Shown here in pieces: positions 11,014 to 21,250 of a DNA stretch of 64,000 nucleotides (within the stretch, counting starts at the first letter, position 1; the number at the start of each line of letters is the position of its first letter). The stretch is from Phragmites australis. Lineage: Eukaryota > Streptophyta > Magnoliopsida > Poales > Poaceae. The stretch is from the NCBI RefSeq assembly GCF_958298935.1, contig NC_084924.1, positions 4,278,001 through 4,342,000 on the forward strand. Reading direction: 5' to 3'. Both the position numbers and the translations under genes were made by a program. Under the pieces are notes generated by a model that did not search any database, had not been told where the DNA came from, and was given only the letters and a program-made list of their open reading frames with translations.

Positions 11014-11859
11014 CGCGACTGGATAACACAATTTAACCTGGCTCTAGCATCACAAACAACATAGACCTGGAAAACACATTTCGGAAAAAAAGTTCCTTAT
11101 ATGTCCCTTGCTATATTCAATTATGTCATCTTTTTTTTAAATATATGCATAGGTAAGCTAAATTCAAAATAGAAAAAAGTTATCTGAAGCTGTATGAACT
11201 ATTGAGACCAAAAGTAAACTTTACATTTTGATTTAATCGTTTCAACTTTCCTTAACATGAACTTGCACAATGTTAAGGGTGTTATATGTAACTTGATAAG
11301 GGTCTGCAAACTTCATCGACATTACTATAAAACAGCAAAGATAGAGTTGTTGCCAGTTGTATTTATGCCGGCCGTCTGTCCAGGCCACTCTTTTTTTTTT
11401 TAGTTTGTACTTTAGACAAGCATCAAGTATGAAATGACAGTGGTATATTTTGATTGAATAATGGAACATCAATTTTGGAAATATAAAGACATGTCACAAA
11501 ATAGAAATATTAAATTGTCTACCATTCAATTAAACGATGGATAATTTCAGGATCTAAATTCACATCATCAGGTTCTTCATTTTCAAGATTCTGAAGAAAT
11601 CAATTAGGTAATTCTGAGATGCGGCAACAAGTGGTTCAGGATGCTGTCGATAAATATAAAATCTCTCTAAATATAAACAAGTTTGTGTATTGCAGCAGAG
11701 ATGGACAACTGATATATCATTACGACAGACATATATCATAGGTACCATACATTATACATTACAACTGATATGTCGGTGGCACAGACACAAAATATTTATT
11801 ATACAACTAAATAGCGTAGTGGACCAGTCATAGTTTCGTATACTTAAGAGTTTATATAG
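11014..11859. other. Internal region of the copia block, no recognised coding
   Basis: AT-rich sequence between the 3' LTR and the B3 fragment. No RT, integrase or RNase H motif is visible in any frame. It may include 3' sequence of the B3 gene fragment. Confidence 0.4.
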
Positions 11860-12320
11860 CTAAAGAGCCTAGTGTTTAGCTTGTTGGAAGTTCCTTCTAT
11901 GCAGCTGAGTTGGTGTCGCCATCATCTTTTTCACCTTGATTGATGAGCATCAGGTTGATATTTTTTTTATAATATGAAATTGGAAAATGTTGATGTATAG
12001 TATGTTACATGTTTGTTTGCAACAATGTCTATGATGGGGGCATTGAATTTTGGGTAAAAGATATGATGGTATTTTCTCAACTTCAGTTTGTTCGAAGATG
12101 CCGACTTTGAAGCGAGAATCGTTGTTATATTCAAATACGAACATATCTGTCTACTCCAACTCATGTGCTTCAACAAATGATTTCCATCCAGAATCTAAGA
12201 TTAAACTGTCTATATTCTTTGATATTTGCACATGGAAAATGCGACCATCATGCGGATGAAGTTCAATAATCCTTGGCATAGTGCCATTAAACTGCTTTGT
12301 AAATGCAGATGGAATAACCT
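11860..12320 (-). pseudogene. B3-domain (REM-like) transcription factor fragment
   Basis: Reading the minus strand down from 12318, the translation begins V-I-P-S-A-F-T-K-Q-F-N-G, continues I-E-L-H-P-H-D-G-R, then D-S-G-W-K-S-F-V-E-A-H-E-L-E, and after one in-frame TAG continues T-D-M-F-V-F-E-Y-N-N-D-S-R-F-K-V. This order (basic start, S-G-W-x-x-F-V, D-x-x-V-F-x-Y, F-x-V-x-I-F) is the plant B3 DNA-binding domain of the REM type. A splice-acceptor-like TTTCTATAG directly precedes the first codon, so an intron seems to be retained. B3 proteins bind DNA as nuclear transcription factors; this copy is broken by the stop and lacks a clear start. It lies inside a copia element. Confidence 0.7.
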
Positions 12321-12539
12321 ATAGAAATTGATATTTACATTATAGTATGAGGGTAATGGTCATACCGCTTGGTTCTGTGAGCTTGTTGGATGCTGAATAT
12401 ATGAGCAAATTCTATAAGGGATTCTATTTCACCTGTGTCATACGGTGTAACAACAAAAAAAAAACCAATAGTTAAATAGCGAAAACAACTACAATGAGTT
12501 AAATAGCGAAGTTACAAGTGCAATATACAACCGAACAAA

Positions 12540-14721
12540 TGCTCATAAAGTAGTTCAGACCATATGGTCAAGTTTAGAGTATGGGCCGGGACCGAGGGGA
12601 GCGTCCACCGCGGATTGACTGAACCAGCCCATGGGCCCACCTGATGGTGAGGGAGGGAGGAGGCAAGAGGATAAGGCCGACCGGGCCTCTTGCCCCTGCG
12701 GCTCACGGTGAGGAAGAGACAGAGAGAGGGATGAGGACGCCTGGGGGAGTGGAGGCTGACCCGGGGGGGGGGGGGAGTCTGGTCGAGGAAAGAGGAGGGC
12801 GTGACGCCGGAGTAAAGGGAGAAGGCTGGTTGGGAGGAGGCTCATCGGCAGCTCGTGTGCGGGCGGGAGAGCAGAGAGACAGAGGCGGCAGGGGATTCGG
12901 AGAGGGAGAGGGGAGGCGCCAGAGTGAGTGGTGATCGGAAGGAAAAAGAGGTGGCGCTGGAGGGAAAGAGGAGGCACCAGGGAAGAAGGTGGCTGGAGGA
13001 GAGAGATGGCTGGCCGGGGTTTCTCGATCGAGCGGCACGGTGATGGTAGGACGCATGAGCGGGAGCGCAGCAAGGTTGCTGGCGTCCAAACGTGGCGGGG
13101 GCGGCTGTGCGTGGCACGGCGCGACGCGACCGAGCGACGAAGGGTGCGGCGGTAGCGGCCAGTGGGCTGGGTGGCGCGCGCGGGAGCAGCGGCATGGTGT
13201 GGCGCACAGAGGAGCGCGTGGGCGGCTGAGCGTGTGGGACGGCGTGGGATGGTCAGCATAGGCCGGCCGGGATAGCGCACAGGCGCGGCGCGGCCAGTGG
13301 TGCGACGCGCACGACGGCTGCGCTGGGCGGCAGCCAAGCAAAGGGAGGAGGGAGGAAAGGGCGCCGGGAGATGGGGAGAGGGAGGCTCACCGTGAATGGA
13401 TGGCGTGGTGCGGTGGACTTGTGGCGGTGCCTCCGCGGTGGGACAACGTGGCTGGGCGCGGGCCTGAGCGCGATTGAGCTGCCAGGATTACACGCGGCGC
13501 GGTGGAGGCTCGGCTGAGCAGGAGGCTGCACGCAGGACGACGCGCGAGCGGACAGCACAGCTCACGCGGCAACAGCGGCGCGTGACGGCAACAAGCACGT
13601 CGGCGGCCGGAGGACACGCGCACACGAGCTTGGATGGCGTGGCTGTGTTTGCAGGACGCGAAGAGGAGAGACAGAGGAGCTGCGCCGGGGGAGAAGCTGA
13701 GCTGCGCCGGGGGAGAAGCTGAGCTGTTGTGTGCTTGTGCTCGTGCCTGTGTGCTATGGTGCTTGTGTGTGTGTTTGCAGGTTGCTCGGTGGGTGTGTAT
13801 GCTTGTGGGTGTATGGATATGGTGTGGAGGTGGGAAGCTTGCAAGGGAAGCATGAGAAAGGAGGAGGAAGCAAAATGACCTTTGCCATTGAGATGAAAAG
13901 ATCATAGAAGGGAGAGAGGAGCATGCATGGGAGAAAGGTGGCCGGTGCAGAGAGAGGTGAGAGGACTGGCTACCCAGATGAACAGAGAGAGATCTCAGAG
14001 GAATGAGAGTGAGTGAAAGATGAGAGAGAGTGAAATGAAAAGATCTTGAGAGAGATGAAAGAGAACATGAATGAAGAGATGAGAGAGAACATGAATGACA
14101 AATCAATTGATGTATTTGAATTGTATGTAATTGAAATTGTAATGGATTTGTAAAGATTCAATTTGAGATTCGAATTTGGAACTTGATTCGAATTGAAACG
14201 AATTGAATCTGCGAAGCAATTCAACTAGAAGATTTGGATTGTGATTCGAATGATTTGAATTGCATTCGAATATGAAATTGACGAAGAATTGAATGAATCT
14301 GGATTTGAAATATTTGGGATTACATTCAAATAGGAGTATTTGAATTTGGATCTGAATTTGAATTTGGCATTAATCCAAATAAGAGTATTTGAATTTAGGA
14401 TTTGGATCCGATTGAGATTCAGATGAAAAGAATCTAAGAAATAGAATTGAATTTGAGAGAGGTTCAAATTCAAATCTCCACTGAAAGAACCATAAAAACA
14501 ATTAAACCAAAAATGCATATGCTTAATTTATTGCAATAATTAATTCAAAAATTAACTTGGTGCTATTTGTAATACCTATCCCAAATAATATATTTGAATA
14601 TATACATACGAGTATATATACATCAAATATATTTTTTTGTTTTATATTGGTTTAAATAATTAGAATTTTTTTAACATGAGTGAATTTTGCTATTTTCTAA
14701 AATGTTAAAACTCAGGGTGTA
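12540..14721. repeat. GC-rich block, then GAATTTGAATTTG-rich block; possible solo Gypsy LTR
   Basis: 12560-13900 is strongly purine-rich on the plus strand (long GAGAGG/GGAGG runs) and GC-rich. 13960-14520 is built from loose repeats of GATTTGAATTCGAAT-like words. The block ends ...AAAACTCAGGGTGTACA near 14721, which resembles the end of a grass Gypsy LTR. The long open frames on both strands (up to 260 aa) are Pro/Arg/Ser-biased shadows of base composition. A 25-bp direct duplication (GCTGCGCCGGGGGAGAAGCT) occurs near 13680-13725. No target duplication was identified, so the solo-LTR reading is tentative. Confidence 0.35.
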
Positions 14722-14779
14722 CACAATCCACCAATTAGTAGATTAAAATATTGAAAATACTAAAGGTAAATTTTCATAC

Positions 14780-15640
14780 CCTCTAGCTCTATTTTCAGCT
14801 TCATCAATGATCACCACATTAGCAGTCTTTGAGTTATGTTTTTGTGGAGCCTTTCTTCACTTGCGTTTTGGATAATCCTTGATGAAATGTCCAATCTCAC
14901 TGCATACAAAGTAAGATAGTTTTGTTGTGTTCATCTTCTTCTTCTTAAATATGGTAGTTTTATTTAGCTTATTATCTTTCCCTTTGTTCTTGTTGTGGAA
15001 GGGCTTTTGCACCATATTGGCGCTAGTCTGTCCCTTGCCTCCTTTTAGACTCACATCCTTAGCCCGAGCTTTCTCCTCAACATTAAGAGACACGATCAAA
15101 CTCTCAACAGTAATCTCTTATCTCTTGTGCTTTATAATAGTGGCAAAGTTTCTTCACGAATGAGGTAAATTGGCAATGATGCTTCCAGCCACAAACTTGT
15201 CGGGTACATTGATCTTGAGGAGTTCGAGTTCCTTCATGATGCACTGAACCTCATGAGCTTGCTTGACCGCAGAGCGATTTTCAACCATCTTGTAGTCATG
15301 ATATTGCTCCATGATATACGGTCCACTTCCTGTATTTGATGCACCAAATTTAGCATTCAATGTATCCCGCAGCTCTTTTGTGCTTTGTATGTGCATGTAC
15401 ACATAACAAAGATGATCACCAAGAACGCTAAGAATGCGTCCTACAAAGAGTGTATTAGCATTCGTGAACGTCTTTTTCTGCTCAGCAGTAAGAATTTCTT
15501 CCAACTTTCCATTAGCCACCCAGTGGATATTCATAGCTATTAGCCACAGAGTGACCTTGACTTGTCATCTCTTCAAATACATACCAGAAAACTTCTCTGG
15601 CCTCAGTGCATCGACAAAACCAACCGTTAATAAACCTAAG
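14780..15640 (-). pseudogene. copia gag remnant with degraded zinc knuckle
   Basis: On the minus strand, starting near 15640, the translation reads L-R-P-E-K-F-S-G-M-Y-L-K-R, meets a stop, then runs through the UBN2-type gag domain (T-K-E-L-R-D-T-L-N-A-K-F-G, Y-I-M-E-Q, V-P-D-K-F-V-A-G). After frame breaks it reaches the basic tail and a zinc knuckle near 14870-14900. The CCHC finger has lost at least two cysteines (Y-F-V-C...G-H-F-I-K-D-Y instead of C-x2-C...H-x4-C). Gag forms the particle that packages element RNA; this copy cannot. It adjoins the 5' LTR at 15666. Confidence 0.85.
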
Positions 15641-15665
15641 TGTCTACTATAAGGTTTTGGATTGT

Positions 15666-16247
15666 TGAAAAATAAGGCATTTAGATTTAATTTAATCCAT
15701 AAATAATTTATGAGCACAAACTGATAAACTGATATGATCATATCATCAGAGTGTAATCTAGACATGTGTATGAAAGCATAACATATGACTAGATCTCTAT
15801 ACTCAAAATTAGGAATTGCAGGAAATAAAATACGAGTATCATGATTTTTACGTATTGGTCATTCGTTGTGGAGGTTGCTAAAGATGCTAGTTGTACTGTG
15901 TTGACGGCACGATCGATCCTGTTGATGACGCATCGAGTTTGTTGATGATGACAACAGGCAACGCCCAATCGACTAGGAAGACGTGCCATGGTGAAGAATT
16001 TGAGCAGCTGCGCGTAGTGCTTCCAAAAACCTTATTCGCCTTCTCCCGGTACAAGATCTCAAGAGTGAGGATTTCGGAGACATGCTCTCCCATTCATCGA
16101 TGCACGCCGACGCTGGGATGGAAGAGACTACAGCGGCAACACAATCGAGAGAGAAAGAGGCAAAGCCATAATTCTTATATAGACTCATATAATAAGAGTA
16201 TTCTCAATTTTAGAGCTACTCTTAACTAGTAGTCTATGATGTACGTA
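15666..16247 (-). repeat. copia 5' LTR
   Basis: Direct repeat partner of 10425-11013 with the same order of landmarks. It adjoins the gag remnant. Its outer end, near GATGTACGTA, differs from the inner LTR by several bases. Confidence 0.8.
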
Positions 16248-17237
16248 TACCAATGAAGTGAGGTTATTACATATATAGGGAGAAAAATTTAATCTCTATC
16301 TCTATTAGTAATATGATATTAATAGAATATGAGCCTCAATATAAATTATCTCTCTATAATATGAGTCGACCTCAATAATTCTAACGAGAACTTGGAGTAG
16401 AGAAGCTAGAAGGGGGAATCGGATGCCTGTATTTTTATTTTCCACTGAGGATGTACTCAACACTGAAGACATGGCCGGCACACAAGATGTTGCGAATTTC
16501 CATTGCAAATCAGTTTGTTTTAATTTGAACCCTCGCATTGCTCATCAATTCACCACACATTCATAAGCATACACCACGCAGCAGGAGCAAAACTAGAAGA
16601 AAATTGATGGTGGTGCATACATGTTTAATTCTAAAGTAATATTGTGAAATTTAACTGTTTTAGGTGTTTAAAATAAACTACTTAGTGTTAAAAAAAATTC
16701 TAGTATGATGCCTATGCACCACCTTAGCCCAATGTGGCGCCACTGCCATGCGATGATAATTTGTCCGGAACTCGGGATGAATCAACAACTGCACAACCAT
16801 GACCAGTCTTGTCTACTGCAAAACAATTTTTTACCACTAAATCCATGGTCTTGCGATGAAAACTCATGTCACAGGATGTGACTTTTTTCAAGCTTTTAAT
16901 AGTCTTCGGCAACAATACACGTGGCAAAGATTTCAATTTTATTTTATAATTTTTTTCACCAACAAAAGACCGAAATTTACAAATTCGTCCAATGCTCTAT
17001 GAAAAAAAAAATCTAAAATTAGATATTTTGTTCCCTCCGAAATTCCAGAAATTCATAGTATTTCACTAAAATTTTAATCTCTAACACGGAACATACCACG
17101 CAAGGAAAAAAAAAGAAGAGAACAACACAGGCATTCGTCATTCGACCGTTGCTTCCAGCTCCCTTCCAACCCAACGGTCACTCACCCGGCTGTCACAGTA
17201 GCACACTCCACAAGCTTCGTCCAGGTGCTGCTTTCTT
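16248..17237. other. Intergenic, no recognised feature
   Basis: AT-rich sequence upstream of the small membrane protein gene. No ORF with domain support and no clear repeat structure were seen. The last few hundred bases are presumably promoter. Confidence 0.45.
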
Positions 17238-17288
17238 CCAATAGGATTCTCCACCGGCTTCCATGTCTCCGCTGCACTATTTAACTCA
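17238..17288 (+). promoter_or_regulatory. CCAAT and TATA-like elements of the small membrane protein gene
   Basis: CCAAT at 17238-17242 is followed by ACTATTTAACTC at 17277-17288, a weak TATA-like element. It lies about 140-150 bp before the start codon. Confidence 0.4.
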
Positions 17289-17428
17289 CCTCCCGAAGCA
17301 AAGCAAAAACACCACGACATCTCCTCCTCATCCCCAAGCATCCTTGCTCAGCTTGCTTTTTTTCTTGGCTCTCTCGCATCCTCCCCTGCCGCTTCTACCG
17401 GTAGTCAGAATTCACGAGCAAGAAGAGG

Positions 17429-17650
17429 ATGGGTTTCGTGCTGGTGATATCCCTGCCCTTCATCTTCTTCTCCATCCTGCTCGGCTTCGGCTGCTACTTC
17501 CTCGGCAAGCACAAGGGCCGGGAGGAGATGCGGGCCGGCTTCGGCGCGCAGGTCTACGGCACGCCGCTGCCGCCGCCCAGCGTCGCGGGAGGGTCTTCCC
17601 CAGCGCCTGAGCCGTTCCACATGAAGAAAGAAGGGCCTGAGACCGTGTGA
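17429..17650 (+). CDS. Small single-pass membrane protein, 73 aa
   Basis: One exon encodes a 73-residue protein. Residues 2-26 are strongly hydrophobic (G-F-V-L-V-I-S-L-P-F-I-F-F and L-L-G-F-G-C-Y-F-L) and form one membrane segment or signal anchor. A short basic patch follows (G-K-H-K-G-R-E-E-M-R), then a Pro/Ser-rich tail with Y-G-T-P-L-P-P-P-S. I recall similar short proteins in other plants with the same anchor, basic patch and Y-G-x-P-x-P-P-P motif, but have no function for them. The basic residues after the hydrophobic stretch suggest the tail faces the cytosol. GC-rich codons contrast with the AT-rich flanks, as in real grass genes, and a promoter-like CCAAT/TATA pair lies upstream. 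The start is the first ATG in the predicted transcript. Confidence 0.75.
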   Translation: MGFVLVISLPFIFFSILLGFGCYFLGKHKGREEMRAGFGAQVYGTPLPPPSVAGGSSPAPEPFHMKKEGPETV

Positions 17651-17659
17651 GTGTTGTTG

Positions 17660-18474
17660 GATTTGTTCATTCTTTTCATCTATGCGGTATATATTCAGTG
17701 AATTGGTGCTTTGTGTGTGATGTGATATATTTGTGATCACAGTTTGTGTTTAGTTTGTGTTTGTAAGCAAGTGCAAATCAATGCAATGGAATGGTTTGTA
17801 TTTCTCATTGTTTCGTATGCTTCGTTGCAGACTTGCAATCAACTAAGCACTTGATAAAACCACTTAATTTGATGTTAACTTCCCATCAAGGAGAACAGAA
17901 TCAGGAACTAGAGTTGAGCTGGCATTTCTTCCCCTTGAAAATTCTATTTCTTTCTTGAAGCATCTGTAACTTTTCTAATTCGCTCTTCGAAGATAAGTGC
18001 GGTCCTTCTTGCATCCTAATTTTGGTACCCACAAGAAAGCTTTGAGAGTTCCCAAATTTTACTTTTACCCCTAGGAAAAAGCATACTTCCAAAATTCTTT
18101 CTTGTTGCTCTGATAATTCACTTCCCACTGAAACAGTACAGCTGAGATCTTGTGCTCTTTTACAAAAGTTTAGCTAAAAGAACACCTACTTGTAATAATT
18201 CACAAGAATAATACACGATTTCGACTTGAAAGTAAAACAAAATTTCAATTTTGTGGCAGTTAACATAATATTTGTAATCATACTTTCGGGAGAGTAAATT
18301 TGATCTGCTATAAGGAGAAACACAAATGCAAGTAAATTCTGACGCATCACACATCCTTTCCTTGTTACAAACAAAATTCAACGCCAAGGACGAACACCGC
18401 GCTTCATCCAGCAATGGTAATAAGAACAACACCAAGAAGGGAAGAAATCATGTGAAATCCCTGTAATCTTGGCT
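17660..18474. other. 3' region and intergenic
   Basis: The first 150-200 bp probably hold the 3' untranslated region and polyadenylation signal of the small membrane protein gene (T-rich, with AATGGAATGG near 17785). The rest is AT-rich with no supported feature. Confidence 0.45.
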
Positions 18475-18483
18475 AATTACAGA

Positions 18484-19004
18484 GAGAAATTTCAGTATTT
18501 GCCATCCAATTCGCGTGCCTCTCTGGAATTGCCATCCAATTCGCGTGCCTTTCAGAATATAACACCAGGCACGCGAATTTTTTCAGAATATGACATCCGC
18601 GCCAACACCTTTGGCGCGGAGGTGCTCTCTCCACCGGGTCAGACCATTATACCCCTGTGTACTGTGTAATACCCGCGCCAATGGCGTTGGCGCGGACCCT
18701 CCCGCGCCAAACTGCTTGGCGCGGAACCTCTATGTGTTCGAGAATGCTGTGAAGAACTTGTTCCTACAGAGAATGTTCCGCGCCAAGCAGTTTGGCGCGG
18801 GAGGGTCCGCGCCAACGCTATTGGCGCGGGTATTACACAGTACACAGGGGCATAATGGTCTGGCCCGGTGGAGAGAGCACCTCCGCGCCAAATGTCATAT
18901 TCTGAAAAAATTCGCGTGCCCGGTGTTATATTCTGAAAGTCACACGAATTGGATGGCAATTCCAGAAAAGCACGCGAATTGAGTGGCAAATACTGAAATT
19001 TCTC
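18484..19004. mobile_element. Foldback Mutator-like MITE with 9-bp target duplication
   Basis: The 521-bp element is almost entirely one long inverted repeat. It begins GAGAAATTTCAGTATTTGCC and ends with the exact reverse complement. It is flanked by the perfect 9-bp direct repeat AATTACAGA (18475-18483 and 19005-19013), the size made by Mutator-type transposases. Each arm carries several small palindromes with GGCGCGG/CCGCGCC cores, and the left arm has a duplicated TTGCCATCCAATTCGCGTGC unit. The arms meet near 18745. There is no coding sequence. It is inserted at the 3' end of the pseudogene at 19005-19598. Confidence 0.9.
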
Positions 19005-19598
19005 AATTACAGAGCAAGAACCTCGTGAGCTCGTGCTCCCGCGCGAGCAGCCGCTCTAGGACCCGTGTCGGACTTGTACTGCAGCGCCCAGAGCATGGCC
19101 AGTGACGAGAGCAGCGAGACGAGGCAGGGGATCCAGGACCACCTGCACGCGGCTGGGGATCCGGAGGAGGCGGAGGAGGACGGAGGTGGCGTGGAAGGCG
19201 AAGAAGGCGCAGCAGAGGAAGGCAATCTCCTTTCACGCGCCCCTGAGGTGGGCCTCCCGTAGCGCAATGCGACGGGCGAGCAGGTCCTCCTCCTTGAGCC
19301 ACTGATTCAACAGCAGCCGGTGCGTCCAGCTTGCGGTGATCTGGCTCAGCGGGTGTTGGCGCCATGTCCCCCCGGCGGCGGGCGACACGACCAGGGCGTC
19401 AGCGTCGGCCATGAGTTCTTGGTGGCATCGAGCGGTTCGTGTGCGCGGCAGCGGTTTCACGCGAACTGCGGTGGCGGTTTCGTTTCCTTGCGCTTGTGGT
19501 GCAGGGGCGATGGGATTTGAAGAGGGGTTTTGGACGGACTCGAGGGTGGCAACGATCGGGGAGTGCAAGAGGTGCTTTAAAAGCCCGGGGAAACACAA
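19005..19598 (-). pseudogene. Broken gene for a putative membrane protein, unnamed family
   Basis: Three minus-strand frames join into one plausible protein. It starts near 19540, with A-D-A-D-A-L-V-V and W-L-K-E-E-D-L-L-A-R-R-I-A-L-R-E-A around 19240-19430. A TGA then interrupts; the codon context suggests an old CGA arginine. The protein continues K-E-I-A-F-L-C-C-A-F-F-A-F-H-A-T, shifts frame at a CTCCTCCGCCTCCTCCG repeat, and gives a hydrophobic stretch (P-C-L-V-S-L-L-S-S-L-A-M-L-W-A-L). It shifts again to L-E-R-L-L-A-R-E-H-E. The pattern of amphipathic start, two hydrophobic stretches and charged tail fits a two-pass membrane protein. I do not recognise a named family. The MITE at 18484-19004 interrupts its 3' end. 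GC-rich codon use supports former coding. Confidence 0.55.
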
Positions 19599-19699
19599 CG
19601 ATCGGAATCCTCAAGCGCGTCGGCGCGGATCGCGGATTCGGCCCGGCGGTGGTGGGTGCACGCGGCCCGGCCAAATGGGTTAAGAGTGCGTGCACGGGC

Positions 19700-19830
19700 A
19701 GCGATTTTAGCCCAGTAGTTGGGGTTGGCAGAACAATGACGTTACGTCTGAGGATCTCTTGGTCAGGGTCGGGCTAAGGCCGAGGAGTTAATAAAACGAC
19801 CAGCTCACTGTACTTTGTAGTAGGGCTGAT
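19700..19830. other. Short spacer before the first PHAS-like module
   Basis: No feature is seen here apart from mildly GC-rich sequence. Confidence 0.3.
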
Positions 19831-20180
19831 TTATATATCAGCTACCAACTCAGATACCACCGCTTATCTATCAACAACCTTCCGCTCACTCCATGTACTA
19901 CACCTCTTGCGATCTCTTGTGTGCTCCTTTACTTTCTCTGTTCTTTAACCTATTTTTTTAAGCACGAAGCCCTAAATTTAGGTCAGTGTGACATGCATCT
20001 CGCATGTCTTCTTCGGAATGAGCAGTATTGGGAAAACTATTCCATGGGCTTGTTCGCAGCAACGCAAAAACACGACGCCTAGCCAAGGAGGAGGTGGTAC
20101 AATCCGAAGAGCTCGTTCTTGATGGCCAGCAGCTTGGCAGTGGTTCTACCGGTTTATGCCAATAGAAGCGATTGTATTAT
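19831..20180 (+). ncRNA. PHAS-like locus 1 (degenerate miR2118 site)
   Basis: A TATA element (TTATATATCA, 19831-19840) is followed by GCTACCAACTCAGATACC and a pyrimidine-rich leader. A miR2118-like site lies at 20013-20034, about 180 bp from the TATA box. The leader words (TTGCGATCTCTTGTGTGCTC, CTTTAACCTATTTTTTTAAG) recur in modules 2 and 3. There is no ORF of note. By analogy to grass 21-PHAS genes this would be a capped non-coding transcript cut by miR2118. The site matches the family consensus at about 15 of 22 positions, so cleavage is doubtful. The 3' end is arbitrary. Confidence 0.4.
20013..20034 (+). promoter_or_regulatory. miR2118-like target site 1
   Basis: Core CGGAATGAGCAGTATTGGGA. 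It keeps GGAATGAG and GGGAA but is mismatched in the middle and near the seed-pairing end. Confidence 0.35.
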
Positions 20181-20439
20181 TATTAGGAAGCATATGTCCA
20201 CGAACATCAAATCAAACATGAATCACATCAGTATATAACTCAAAACTCATTCGCAAAAAAAGTATATAACTCAAAACTTTTTGAGTTATCACATCCTATG
20301 GCAGTAACCAACTGTGTTCAGTAACTTCAAATGAAGACATTCAGATGTTTGATTGATAATAATGCTCATTTTGAAAAATGGGGATAGAACCGAAGGGGTT
20401 AGTATCTTTTCTTCAGGACAGAACATGGCAATGCTTGCT

Positions 20440-20640
20440 TTTATTGAGTAACAAATCAACCAAGGGAAATTCATCATAGATGCAAGAAGATAGAAAGGTA
20501 AATCCAAATCAATCCTAAATGCACAATCAACCAAGGGATTGATCCTCCCTTGGCAAGGATCAACCCAATCCCCTCTTGGATTAATTATCCTGTGGATTAT
20601 GCTCCCAACTCGCCAAACAAAGCCTAACTGGGGTTGGTCC
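20440..20640. mobile_element. Possible MITE fragment
   Basis: The minus strand starts near 20631 with GGCTTTGTTTGGCGAGTTGG, a form typical of grass MITE termini (TTTGTTTGG). It runs through phrases such as CAAGGGAGGATCAATCCC. The other terminus was not found. The 140-aa minus frame at 20289-20711 overlaps this and has no coding support. Confidence 0.3.
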
Positions 20641-20719
20641 AGTGTACCACACTCCTTTAACATGTTTTTTGCCATCACCACACTCCAGCCCCAGCTCACC
20701 ACGTACTTCATTTGTTCTC

Positions 20720-21250
20720 TATAAATACACAGTCGAGCTTACTTACACTCACTTCGCACACTGCAGCTTTTGCGATCACCTGTGTGCTTCTTAAGCCTTT
20801 TGTTCTTTTACCTGTTTTCTCACTACCAAGTACTCGATCGAGGTCATTGTATAACGTCTGCACGTCAGTAGCTTGGGGATGAATGGCACCGGGAAAACAT
20901 ATTCAACCTTATGGTTGAAGGGAGCAGTTTGCTACCATGGTCAACACTTATCGTCAAAGAAGTGTGTGCTCTCTTATATGGAAGCTATTGGGCGTGATTT
21001 TTCTCATAAACATGACAGAAAATGATGGTTGCCCTGAGAAGAGCAGCAGACGGCCAGATGCAACAAGTTCTTGTATGCCGAGAGCCCGAGACGCCAGGAA
21101 AGAATAATGATACTAGTAGACTGATGGGCGACGTTTGATACTGATATATATGTCCAGTTCTGCCATGATAACTGATTCTTTTGCCTTAATGAAAGCATCA
21201 ACTTGTATGTGAATTGCAGCTGTTTGTGATTATAAACTTTCTTTTACCTT
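20720..21250 (+). ncRNA. PHAS-like locus 2
   Basis: A clear TATA box (CTATAAATACAC, 20719-20730) precedes a leader homologous to module 1 (TTTGCGATCACCTGTGTGCT, TTTTACCTGTTTTCTC). The miR2118-like site is at 20874-20895, 154 bp downstream. The sequence after the site has no long ORF. This matches the layout of reproductive 21-PHAS precursors: a Pol II promoter, a target site close to the 5' end, then a non-coding region that would be diced into phased siRNAs. The 3' end is arbitrary. Confidence 0.5.
20874..20895 (+). promoter_or_regulatory. miR2118-like target site 2
   Basis: Core GGGGATGAATGGCACCGGGA. About 15 of 22 positions agree with the canonical target. Confidence 0.4.

Larger units (their letters stand above)
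10425..16247 (-). mobile_element. copia LTR retrotransposon, gag present, pol absent
   Basis: Two direct repeats of about 585 bp (10425-11013 and 15666-16247) flank this block. Copia gag sequence in minus orientation lies next to the right-hand repeat, so that one is the 5' LTR. Protease, integrase and reverse transcriptase are not found anywhere between the LTRs. Instead there is a B3-domain gene fragment (about 11860-12320) and a GC-rich block (12540-14721). Either later nested insertions and deletions replaced pol, or the element carried host sequence. The LTRs differ at many positions, so the insertion is old. No clear 5-bp target duplication was found. Confidence 0.7.

Noticed and set aside
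12555..14106. Minus-strand frames of 260, 239 and 212 aa
   Set aside because: Overlapping open frames on both strands in GC-rich, purine-biased DNA, with Pro/Ser/Arg-rich composition and no domain.
20289..20711. 140-aa minus frame
   Set aside because: It overlaps a MITE-like segment and the PHAS-like promoter; no homology is recognised.
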